From: Clostridium sp. 1001275B_160808_H3
GTDB lineage: Bacteria; Bacillota; Clostridia; Clostridiales; Clostridiaceae
Assembly (NCBI RefSeq): GCF_015550425.1
Contig: NZ_JADNAT010000001.1
Location: forward strand, 295,928 to 359,927
DNA length: 64,000 nucleotides
Reading direction: 5' to 3'
The notes under the pieces are model-generated. The model did no database searches. It worked only from the letters and a program-made list of their open reading frames with translations, and had not been told where the DNA came from. Position numbers and translations under genes: made by a program. Numbering within the stretch: position 1 is the first letter of the stretch; each line of letters opens with the position of its first letter. Of this stretch, positions 1 through 8,236 are shown piece after piece.

Positions 1-417
1 TCCAGATGTATCCATATCTAGTCTACTTACAAGCCTAACAATGCACTTTTGATTACTTTCTTTAAAATAATGCATTAAGGCATTAGCTAAAGTACCACTT
101 TGATATCTTTTTGTTGGATGAACCACCATATTAGGTCCCTTATTCACCACTATTATATCTTCATCTTCATATACAATATCTATTGGTATATCTTCTGGAT
201 CTATATTTTGAGTTTCTTCTTTTACTAAATCGATTATCACTTCTTCATTGTTTTTCAGAACATAATTCATTTTTACAGCTTTATTATCTACAAAAATCCT
301 TTTATCTATTGAAGCACTTCTAATTAACCTAGATGATAATCCTAGTTCCTCTTTTAAAAATTCTCTAATTTTTCTTCCTTCGTATTCTTTTGAAACAACC
401 GTTTTTATAGTACTCAT
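1..417 (-). CDS. RluA/RluD-family rRNA or tRNA pseudouridine synthase, partial (N-terminus only)
   Basis: Cut by the left window edge; 139 N-terminal residues are present, read from ATG at 415-417 with an AGGAGG ribosome binding site just upstream (about 421-427). The first ~70 residues look like the S4-type RNA-binding domain (GLSSRLIRSA). The catalytic domain follows, and the last visible residues are RLVSRLDMDTSG, the family's RLDxxTSG motif with the catalytic Asp. The family isomerises uridine to pseudouridine in 23S rRNA or tRNA. Which position is modified cannot be told from this part. It follows the LCP gene but is separated from it by a terminator. Confidence 0.9.
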   Translation of the reverse strand, partial: MSTIKTVVSKEYEGRKIREFLKEELGLSSRLIRSASIDKRIFVDNKAVKMNYVLKNNEEVIIDLVKEETQNIDPEDIPIDIVYEDEDIIVVNKGPNMVVHPTKRYQSGTLANALMHYFKESNQKCIVRLVSRLDMDTSG

Positions 418-431
418 TTTTCCTCCTAGTA

Positions 432-493
432 AAAAGGAGCTGTCGCACATTTCTACAATTTACATTAAACTGCTTTCTGCGACAGCCCCTTTT
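432..493 (-). terminator. Rho-independent terminator after the LCP gene, with a long 30-nt loop
   Basis: Arms 432-447 and 478-493 pair over 16 bases with one G-T wobble (core GCTGTCGCA / TGCGACAGC). On the minus strand the second arm ends in a T run. The first arm begins inside the stop region of the LCP gene. The loop is unusually long. Confidence 0.75.
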
Positions 494-1835
494 AGTTTCC
501 AAATAAGTTATAATCTTTACCTAATAATATTACAACATCATATTGTTTATATTCTGATTTGCCTATCTTTTCAAACTTTTGTATACCTGTATCATTTTTA
601 AGCAAATCCTTCAATTCCTTATTATCTGATTGAATTACACTTTTCTCTACATTATCAGTATTTCCAACTTCTACATTTGCATATCCAAGAGAAAGTAAAC
701 TATCTTTTGCACTAGATGCTAATCCATCAATTTTTGTTCCGTTTAATACTAATACTTTTAGATCTTCTTTATTTATTGAAGTTATAACTGGAGCTGATGA
801 AGAGCTTTCTGCTCTTAATGCATTTATTAAATCTCTATTTGTATCTTTATCGGCAATCAAGAAAGATTCGCCATAAAGATATTCTGATTGACCTTGAAGA
901 GTAGTCATAACTATATTCTCTGACTTTAATCTCATAATTTTCATACCAAGAGAAATTAAAGTCTTAGCTGGAATATTAGTTTCAACATTTTCACTTATAG
1001 CTTTTAATATTTTTGGTGCCTTAAAAACTATACTTGGGCTTAAAGCCTTATCTACAACCTTACCAATAAATTGATGTTGGTTATTGATTCTACCTAAATC
1101 CCCTTCTTCTCCTCCACTTCCATCATTATTTTTTCTCCATCTAAAGAACTCTTCTGCTTTTTTACCATCTAATTGAACAGTTTCTCCAGCTTTAAAGTTT
1201 ATGTGAAGATCTTGTTCATCATCATCATAGAACATATCTTGCTCTATATACATTTCTACGCCACCTAAAGCATCTATTATACTTCTAAAGGCATTATAAT
1301 CTACTTCAACTATATAATTTAAATTTATACCTAATAAATCCTCTACATGTGTCTTTATCTCATCTTCCCCACCTATAACATATGCAGCATTTATCTTCCA
1401 ATACCTTCTATATTCACCAGTGTCTAAATAAGCATCTACTTCAATCATAGTATCTCTTGGTATAGACACTATATGAACCTTCTTAGTATTAGGATTATAA
1501 TTTAAAACCATTATAGTATCACTTCTTCTACCAGCTTTATTTTGATTTTCTGTATCACCTACATCCATACCTAAAATCAAAATATTTACAGGATCTTTAG
1601 ATGATACTGGTGCTACTCCAGTACCTAAATTATTTGTTTTTAATCCTGACAAGAAGTTAAATATATATATCGCACTTCCAAGTATTAATACTAATAGAAT
1701 TGTTATTATAAATGTTGCTATTCTCTTTCTTTTTCTCTTTTTCCTTCTAGCTTCAATTCTTTTTCTTTTAATTTGGTCATCTTTAGAAGGTCTTCTTCCC
1801 TCTCTATTTTCCAGGTTTTCTCTCCTACTCCCCAT
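492..1835 (-). CDS. LytR-CpsA-Psr (LCP) family wall-polymer ligase with C-terminal LytR_C domain
   Basis: 447 residues. A very basic cytoplasmic tail (residues 20-38, RKKRKRKR) is followed by one membrane segment (about 39-62) and an extracellular LCP domain (about 82-230). Family residues are visible: Asp in LGMDVGD (91), Arg pair in GRRSDT (103-104) and the SIPRDT motif (Arg 127, Asp 128). The last ~90 residues match a LytR_C domain. The family transfers undecaprenyl-linked teichoic acids or capsular polymers to peptidoglycan; the exact polymer here is not known. It follows yqeK by about 48 nt and probably ends the obg-yhbY-nadD-yqeK transcript. Confidence 0.9.
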   Translation of the reverse strand: MGSRRENLENREGRRPSKDDQIKRKRIEARRKKRKRKRIATFIITILLVLILGSAIYIFNFLSGLKTNNLGTGVAPVSSKDPVNILILGMDVGDTENQNKAGRRSDTIMVLNYNPNTKKVHIVSIPRDTMIEVDAYLDTGEYRRYWKINAAYVIGGEDEIKTHVEDLLGINLNYIVEVDYNAFRSIIDALGGVEMYIEQDMFYDDDEQDLHINFKAGETVQLDGKKAEEFFRWRKNNDGSGGEEGDLGRINNQHQFIGKVVDKALSPSIVFKAPKILKAISENVETNIPAKTLISLGMKIMRLKSENIVMTTLQGQSEYLYGESFLIADKDTNRDLINALRAESSSSAPVITSINKEDLKVLVLNGTKIDGLASSAKDSLLSLGYANVEVGNTDNVEKSVIQSDNKELKDLLKNDTGIQKFEKIGKSEYKQYDVVILLGKDYNLFGN

Positions 1836-1883
1836 CCTTTTAATTCCTCTCTGATTTTTTTCATAGTTAAATAAATTCAGTTC

Positions 1884-2450
1884 TTATTTATTTAGTAATA
1901 AATAATTTCTAGCTTTTATACTATTTATATCAATAGGAAACCCTTTATCTAATAAATATTTAATAGTATGAGTTAATCCTTGAAGAAGGCCTTTATCTAA
2001 ATCAGCAAAGCTTTCTTTTCTAATTAAATCTACTCCTGGAAAATTTCTACCTGGCTCTATCATATCAGCCATATAAATAATCTTGTCTAGATTACTCATA
2101 TTTTCTTTTCCCGTAGTATGCCATCTCATAGCACTTAATATTTCTTCATCTTCTATTTTAAAAATCTCCTTACCTAATATTGGTGACACAATACTATGCC
2201 ATAATTCAGGAGTTTTTTCTTCATCATATGATAAATTGATATTATTTTTAGCCATGATATCCTTTAACTCATAGATAGTCATATTTTTAGCTATATCATG
2301 AGCTAATGCTGCTATTTCAGCTTTCTTTTTATCTACCTTATTTATTTCAGCTAATCTTATTGCTGTTTCAACCACACCTAAAGTATGTTTATATCTACTT
2401 TCAGTTAAATGCTCTTTAAGGTAGATTTTCATTTCTTCTTTACTAAGCAT
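1884..2450 (-). CDS. yqeK: YqeK, HD-domain bis(5'-nucleosyl)-tetraphosphatase (symmetrical)
   Basis: 188 residues, the usual size. HD-domain ligands are visible: His22 (RYKHTLGV), His51-Asp52 (LAHDIAK), His85 (ELWHSIV), then the RWHTTGK and YMADMIEPGR motifs that mark the YqeK subgroup. The family hydrolyses diadenosine tetraphosphate to ADP. The neighbours nadD and yhbY upstream match the conserved Firmicute order. The ATG is preceded by AAGGAGAAG at good spacing. Confidence 0.93.
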   Translation of the reverse strand: MLSKEEMKIYLKEHLTESRYKHTLGVVETAIRLAEINKVDKKKAEIAALAHDIAKNMTIYELKDIMAKNNINLSYDEEKTPELWHSIVSPILGKEIFKIEDEEILSAMRWHTTGKENMSNLDKIIYMADMIEPGRNFPGVDLIRKESFADLDKGLLQGLTHTIKYLLDKGFPIDINSIKARNYLLLNK

Positions 2451-2479
2451 ATATCTTCTCCTTAAATATCGTTATAAAT

Positions 2480-3100
2480 TCATCTCTCTTTAATATTTTC
2501 ACAATAATCATAAATATTATTTTCTTTAATAAAATCTAGAACTCCTTTAGGAATAAAAAAATCAATTCTTTTCCCCTCTTTAATTCTAGATCTTATCATA
2601 GATGATGAAATTTCTAAGTCCATTATATCTAAAAAGTTGATACTTGTGTTATATTTTTTCTCAATTTCATTCTTTTGTAATTTTAATGACTCTTTGTCAT
2701 ATCCTGGTCTATTAAATACTACTAAATTAGAAGTCTTAAGTATTCTATCTGGATTTTTCCACTTTTCTATATTTATAAGACAATCAGCTCCAGTAATAAA
2801 GTATAATATATTATCAGTAGATTTAAAGTTTTCTAAGGTTTCATAGGTATAACTAAAACCTTCTTTTTCTATTTCATAATTACTTATTTCAAAATCCTCA
2901 TAACTTTTTATAGCTTCTTGAACCATTTTATACCTTAAAGGAGCCTCTAATATATACTCATTTCTTTTATGAGGTGGGCTCCCTGCAGGCATAAAAATCA
3001 ATTTATCTAAATTCAATTGACATTTAGCTTCATATGCAATATACAAATGTGCTAAATGAATAGGATTAAAGGTTCCTCCTATTATGCCAATCTTTTTCAT
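2480..3100 (-). CDS. nadD: Nicotinate-nucleotide adenylyltransferase
   Basis: 206 residues. The nucleotidyltransferase signature GGTFNPIHLAH lies at residues 8-18 and the ISSxxIR-type motif (SSSMIRSRIKEG) is near residue 165-176, as in NadD. The enzyme joins nicotinate mononucleotide and ATP to give deamido-NAD, a step of NAD synthesis. It lies between yhbY (9-nt gap) and yqeK (29-nt gap), the usual operon order. Confidence 0.95.
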   Translation of the reverse strand: MKKIGIIGGTFNPIHLAHLYIAYEAKCQLNLDKLIFMPAGSPPHKRNEYILEAPLRYKMVQEAIKSYEDFEISNYEIEKEGFSYTYETLENFKSTDNILYFITGADCLINIEKWKNPDRILKTSNLVVFNRPGYDKESLKLQKNEIEKKYNTSINFLDIMDLEISSSMIRSRIKEGKRIDFFIPKGVLDFIKENNIYDYCENIKER

Positions 3101-3109
3101 AAAAATTCT

Positions 3110-3406
3110 CTATTTACTAGGTATTTCTATCTTAGGTTTTTTTGAGGATTTTTTATATAGAACTATTTTGCTTCCTATAGCTTGAATTCCTTCACAATCA
3201 ATCTTCTCACATATATAATTTGATACTTCTCTAGCTCCTAAACCACTATTTTCAAGTACCTTTATCTTAATAAGTTCTCTTGCTTCTAAAGCTTCAGTTA
3301 ATTGTGTTAAAAAAGCTTCCTCTACTCCATTTTTACCAACTTGGAATATTGGATCTAAGTTATTTGCAAGCCCTCTTAAATATGCTCTTTGCTTTCCTGT
3401 TATCAT
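3110..3406 (-). CDS. yhbY: YhbY-family RNA-binding protein (CRM domain)
   Basis: 98 residues, a single CRM/KH-like domain covering nearly the whole protein (begins MITGKQRAYLRGLAN; contains FQVGKNGVEEAFL and the LYKKS end). Family members bind pre-50S particles and act in ribosome assembly. An AGGAGG site precedes the ATG; obg ends only 11 nt upstream, consistent with cotranscription with that assembly GTPase. Confidence 0.92.
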   Translation of the reverse strand: MITGKQRAYLRGLANNLDPIFQVGKNGVEEAFLTQLTEALEARELIKIKVLENSGLGAREVSNYICEKIDCEGIQAIGSKIVLYKKSSKKPKIEIPSK

Positions 3407-3417
3407 TATTTATCCTC

Positions 3418-4725
<1,308 letters not shown>

Positions 4726-4789
4726 TTAAATTATTTATAATAATATAAACACTTACTTACTTTATATTATCTCACTATTTTTAATGTTT

Positions 4790-4817
4790 ATTATATCATG
4801 CGCAAATTAATTTCTAA
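4790..4817 (-). promoter_or_regulatory. Putative sigma-A promoter for obg
   Basis: Minus-strand -10 TATAAT (4790-4795) with an extended TGA just upstream, and a weak -35 TTAGAA (4812-4817) at 16-nt spacing. It lies between the rpmA terminator and obg. Assigned by eye. Confidence 0.4.
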
Positions 4818-4830
4818 TCCATTAAATTAA

Positions 4831-4889
4831 TGGACAATTGACAGTGTACAATGGGCAAGTTTTATTCATTGTCAATTGCCCATTTTTTG
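4831..4889. repeat. Intergenic repeat-like element with two alternative hairpins
   Basis: Two inverted repeats compete for the same bases: CAATTGACA (4835-4843) with TGTCAATTG (4870-4878), and ATGGGCAA (4851-4858) with TTGCCCAT (4876-4883), the latter followed by TTTTTT on the plus strand. ACAATTGACA-type strings recall short dispersed repeats found between genes in clostridia; this kinship is an inference. Confidence 0.5.
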
Positions 4890-4901
4890 TTCTTACAAAA
4901 T

Positions 4902-4926
4902 AAAGCACCCTAAAACAGGGTGCTTT
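4902..4926 (-). terminator. Terminator after rpmA
   Basis: Perfect 10-bp stem AAAGCACCCT / AGGGTGCTTT (4902-4911 and 4917-4926) with a 5-nt loop, followed by an A/T-rich tail on the minus strand. It lies 16 nt past the rpmA stop. Confidence 0.85.
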
Positions 4927-4941
4927 TTAGAAAAAATAATA

Positions 4942-5241
4942 TTATTCTGCTATTTCTTCAACATTTACTGGGTAAATGCTAACTTTCTTTTTGTCTCTAC
5001 CCATTCTTTCAAATCTAACGATTCCGTCTTCTTTAGCAAAAAGAGTGTCATCTCCACCTTTACCAACATTAGTTCCTGGATGGATCTTTGTTCCTCTTTG
5101 TCTAACTAAAATGTTACCAGCTAAAACGAACTCCCCGTCAGCAGCTTTAACTCCTAATCTCTTTGATTCAGAATCTCTACCGTTCTTTGAGCTACCTACC
5201 CCTTTTTTGTGGGCAAATAATTGAAGGTTCATTATTAACAT
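4942..5241 (-). CDS. rpmA: 50S ribosomal protein L27 precursor with Prp-cleaved N-terminus
   Basis: 99 residues. It begins MLIMNLQLF followed by [15 protein letters not shown], the conserved start of mature L27. In Firmicutes this nine-residue extension is removed by the protease Prp after the Phe, exposing the Ala-His-Lys-Lys tail that reaches the peptidyl transferase centre; that cut is known from Staphylococcus aureus and is inferred here from the matching sequence. Its ribosome site AGGAGGTG lies inside the last codons of prp, so the two are translationally coupled. Confidence 0.96.
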   Translation of the reverse strand: MLIMNLQLFAHKKGVGSSKNGRDSESKRLGVKAADGEFVLAGNILVRQRGTKIHPGTNVGKGGDDTLFAKEDGIVRFERMGRDKKKVSIYPVNVEEIAE

Positions 5242-5242
5242 A

Positions 5243-5617
5243 CTATTGCACCTCCTCTTTCAACATTCTTATATATTCACTGTCTTTTTCATTTCCCAAA
5301 CTCAATTTAAGAGATTGTATCAAGCTTTCTATACTTTTTTCAAAAGTTAAAAGTAATACTTGGCACTTCTCTATATCCTCGTTATTAAGATTAGATAAGT
5401 CTATGTGTAAGAAACCATCATCTATATCATACTTAACTTTAAGCTGCAGTACTTCTTGAATACCTATTAGGGTACTTTGAGATAATACTGAAACCGAATT
5501 GCAAATCATATCATAAGCATCTCCGACCTTCTTCATTTCAGCTCTTGATAAAGCATGACCTTTTATCTTAAATCCAAGGCATAAATTATCTTTTTCAAAA
5601 ATCTTTACTTTAATCAT
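5243..5617 (-). CDS. prp: Ribosomal-processing cysteine protease Prp (YsxB family)
   Basis: 124 residues, a little longer than the common ~106-110. The catalytic pair is visible: His in [10 protein letters not shown] (about residue 21) and Cys in [12 protein letters not shown] (about residue 39). Family enzymes trim the N-terminal extension of L27, needed for ribosome function. It sits between rplU and rpmA, the conserved order, and its stop codon nearly touches the rpmA start. Confidence 0.92.
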   Translation of the reverse strand: MIKVKIFEKDNLCLGFKIKGHALSRAEMKKVGDAYDMICNSVSVLSQSTLIGIQEVLQLKVKYDIDDGFLHIDLSNLNNEDIEKCQVLLLTFEKSIESLIQSLKLSLGNEKDSEYIRMLKEEVQ

Positions 5618-5622
5618 AATAA

Positions 5623-5934
5623 TTAAGCTTCGATTTTTTCGATTACTAACTTAGTGTATGGTTGTCTGTGTCCAGTTTTCTTTCTGTAGTCCTTCTTTGG
5701 CTTATACTTGAATACTGTAACCTTCTTAGCTTTGCCTTGAGCAACAACTTTAGCAACAACCTTAGCACCTTCTACAACTGGTGTACCAACTTTTAAAGCA
5801 TCACCATTTGAAACTGCTAATACTTCTGTTAATTCAACTGTTGAGTCAACTTCAGCGTTAAGTTTTTCAACGAATATTACGTCTCCTTCTTGAACTCTGT
5901 ATTGTTTTCCTCCTGTAGATAATACTGCGTACAT
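5623..5934 (-). CDS. rplU: 50S ribosomal protein L21
   Basis: 103 residues from the ATG at 5932-5934, which gives the canonical start [14 protein letters not shown]; a longer GTG start would lie inside the AGGAGGTG ribosome site (5941-5948). The conserved C-terminal [17 protein letters not shown] is intact. It binds 23S rRNA next to L20. It is first in the rplU-prp-rpmA operon and is preceded by an L21 leader RNA, the expected autoregulatory element. Confidence 0.97.
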   Translation of the reverse strand: MYAVLSTGGKQYRVQEGDVIFVEKLNAEVDSTVELTEVLAVSNGDALKVGTPVVEGAKVVAKVVAQGKAKKVTVFKYKPKKDYRKKTGHRQPYTKLVIEKIEA

Positions 5935-5948
5935 TAAAAACACCTCCT

Positions 5949-6025
5949 CTTATTACGGTCTCGCCAACCGAGGTACAAAGCTCTAAACTTTGTTTATATA
6001 AAAACCTCATATGTGCGGTTTAACA
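5949..6025 (-). ncRNA. L21 leader RNA (ribosomal protein leader of the rplU operon)
   Basis: The minus-strand leader carries conserved blocks of the Firmicute L21 leader: ACCGCACATATGAGGTTTTT, then TACCTCGGTTGGCGAGACCG and GTAATAAG, ending just before AGGAGGTG. GAGGTTT and ACCTC form the main helix, with a smaller CAAAGTTTAGAGCTTTG hairpin between. It starts about 7 nt after a good promoter. L21 or its partners are thought to bind it to limit expression. The 5' end is estimated. Confidence 0.85.
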
Positions 6026-6031
6026 TCTGAT

Positions 6032-6061
6032 ATTGTATCATAATATTATGTTGCTTGTAAA
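6032..6061 (-). promoter_or_regulatory. Promoter of the rplU-prp-rpmA operon
   Basis: Minus-strand -35 TTTACA (6056-6061), 18-nt spacer, extended -10 TGA-TACAAT (6032-6037). It lies just after the rng stop, so the ribosomal protein operon has its own start. Confidence 0.65.
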
Positions 6062-6066
6062 GAAGT

Positions 6067-7515
6067 TTATTCATATTTTTCATAGCCACTTATTCTTAAG
6101 TTTTTTATATTTTCCTTTTGACTATTAAATATAAGTGGTTCTATTTTATATCCTTCGATTCCATCCATAAAATTCAAATAAATTTCTTTATTTAATGAAT
6201 TTATATTACTTAAAAATGAAAAAATATCTTCTTTTACCATTTCTTCATAATTACTATCTAGTTCTATATAAAATGAATTAATAGAGTTTTCTTCTTCACC
6301 TTTAATTATCTCATTTCTTATCAACTTTTCTATATATGATAGCTTTAAAACATATCCTTCTTTATTACACCTTTTGCAGCCTTCTTCTAAATATTCATAT
6401 ATTGATTTCCCTCTTCTTTTTCTGGCTATTTGAACAAGGTCTAGCTCTGTAAAAGGGAAAATTTTCATATTACCTTTATCTTCTTTTAAAGCTTCCTTTA
6501 AAGCATCCATAACAAAGGCTTTTTGTGAAAAATCCCTCATATCAATAAAATCTATAACTATTATTCCACCAAGATTTCTAAGTCTAATTTGTCTTCCTAT
6601 TTCACTAGCCGCTTCTATATTTGTTTCTAATATAGTTTTATCAAAATTTCTGCCTTTAATATTTTTAGATGAGTTAACATCTATAACGTACATAGCTTCT
6701 GTTTTATCTATTACTATATTTCCTCCACAATTTAAAGCCACTTTTTTATGTCTTAATTTTAGGATTTCCTTTTCTATTCCATAGTAATCAAATAGACTTC
6801 TCGTATTATTAAACTTCTCGATGCTAACTTTATCATTACCTTCTAACAATGATTTTACTTCATTTAAATCTTCTTCATGATTTAAAATTATTTTACATTC
6901 ATTGCCTAAGTTTTCTCTTATTACTTTATTTAAAATAATATTTTCTCCATAGACTTTTCCTAGCTTTAAACTATATCTTAATTTTTTTATAATTGCTTCT
7001 AGTTCTGATAAAAGACTTACTTTTTCTGATAATAAATCTTCATCACTTGCATGAACTGCTTCTGTTCTTATTGTTATTCCATATCCATCTATATTGTTAA
7101 TAGCCCTTAATATTCTTTCTTTTTCTTCTGTATTACTAATTCTCTTGGAAAAGTTAATTTCTCTTCCTCCTAAAGTTAAAACCATAAATCTTCCTGGTAT
7201 GCTTATATTTTTACTTACTTTAGCACCCTTATTGTTTATTGGCTCTTTTATTACTTCAACTAGTATTTCATCGCCTTTTTTTATTCCTTCACTTTTAAGT
7301 TCATTGCTAAAATACATATATGCCTCTTTTTCTAAACCAATATCTACAAAAATAGAATTGATAGCGGGCACTATATTTTTCACTCTTCCTTTATATATCT
7401 CGCCCATTTTAGGTCCTGAAGAGTGCTCCTCCACGAAGCACTCACTTAAAATTTTATTATCCCTTATAGCAATTCTTAAAAGCGGCTCATCTCTTTCAAT
7501 GAAAATCTCTCTCAT
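6067..7515 (-). CDS. rng: Ribonuclease G (RNase E/G family)
   Basis: 482 residues from ATG at 7513-7515 (MREIFIERDEPLLRIA); AGGGAAG lies 8 nt upstream, while the longer GTG frame overlaps it. An S1-like RNA-binding insert is at about residues 40-120 (GEIYKGRVKNIVPA). Catalytic Asp residues are in VIDVNSS and IVIDFIDMRD. The zinc-link Cys pair is in EGCKRCNKEG. The family cuts single-stranded A/U-rich RNA, including rRNA precursors, matching its neighbours rplU and rpmA. The C-terminal degradosome scaffold of RNase E is absent. Confidence 0.93.
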   Translation of the reverse strand: MREIFIERDEPLLRIAIRDNKILSECFVEEHSSGPKMGEIYKGRVKNIVPAINSIFVDIGLEKEAYMYFSNELKSEGIKKGDEILVEVIKEPINNKGAKVSKNISIPGRFMVLTLGGREINFSKRISNTEEKERILRAINNIDGYGITIRTEAVHASDEDLLSEKVSLLSELEAIIKKLRYSLKLGKVYGENIILNKVIRENLGNECKIILNHEEDLNEVKSLLEGNDKVSIEKFNNTRSLFDYYGIEKEILKLRHKKVALNCGGNIVIDKTEAMYVIDVNSSKNIKGRNFDKTILETNIEAASEIGRQIRLRNLGGIIVIDFIDMRDFSQKAFVMDALKEALKEDKGNMKIFPFTELDLVQIARKRRGKSIYEYLEEGCKRCNKEGYVLKLSYIEKLIRNEIIKGEEENSINSFYIELDSNYEEMVKEDIFSFLSNINSLNKEIYLNFMDGIEGYKIEPLIFNSQKENIKNLRISGYEKYE

Positions 7516-7528
7516 AAGATACACTTCC

Positions 7529-8236
7529 CTAAATACATTTATATATCGGTATGTACTTATTATCTTTCAATACATACATTTCTTCTCTCTTTATATCTAT
7601 AAAAGCATCCTCTAATATTTCAGGAATATTGCTCTTTATATACTCTGCCACTAAATCTGGTGATAAATGTTCTCTACTTCCTGATGATATTAATATATTT
7701 AAAATTAACTCATCATTGTTTATCCAATGCTTCATTTCTTTTATCATTGTCTTTAGATTTACTTCTTTTTCACCTTTTTTACTTTTCTTTATAGTAGTCC
7801 ACTCTGACTTATTAATAAGCTCTTCTATTTTACTTTCAACCACATTTGAATCGCTACAAAGCATCTTTATAGTAAATCTAGCTGCATCTACTAAAGCCAT
7901 AGTTTGAGGTAATTTCTTTTCCCCTTCTTTAGTTATAACTTTTCTTGCATTTAAGAACTTAATTCCAGATGCTGTCTTAGCATTTAATCTATCTATTATT
8001 TCTTTTTCTTCTAATTCTTCAACTAAAACTATATCCATATATTCAGCATCAGAATAAACTCCAACAGATAAGGGTTGTGCTATAGATAATGCCATATGTG
8101 GATTAAATCCCTTTGAGTACTCCATTGGAAGATCAGCTCTTCTTATTACTCTTTGTATTGTTCTCATCAAATCTAAATGAGATATAAATTTAACGCTAGA
8201 TTCTTTAGTAAACTTAATTACATAACGCACCTTCAA
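7529..8236 (-). CDS. TIGR03936/DUF2344 protein linked to the radical SAM enzyme
   Basis: 235 residues, starting KVRYVIKFTKESSVKFISHLDLMRTIQR, with YSKGFNPHMALSIAQPLSVGV, the hallmark of the DUF2344 family that is fused or adjacent to a B12-binding radical SAM protein. Function is unknown. The start is a TTG with AAGGGAAG upstream, inside the end of the preceding gene (23-nt overlap), so both are translated as a unit. It lies upstream of rng and the L21 operon, which hints at a role in RNA or ribosome maturation; that is inference. Confidence 0.85.
   Translation of the reverse strand: MKVRYVIKFTKESSVKFISHLDLMRTIQRVIRRADLPMEYSKGFNPHMALSIAQPLSVGVYSDAEYMDIVLVEELEEKEIIDRLNAKTASGIKFLNARKVITKEGEKKLPQTMALVDAARFTIKMLCSDSNVVESKIEELINKSEWTTIKKSKKGEKEVNLKTMIKEMKHWINNDELILNILISSGSREHLSPDLVAEYIKSNIPEILEDAFIDIKREEMYVLKDNKYIPIYKCI

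Noticed and set aside
7094..7615. 173-codon plus-strand frame opposite rng
   Set aside because: Antisense to a clear RNase G gene; its hydrophobic look comes from the AT-rich complement.
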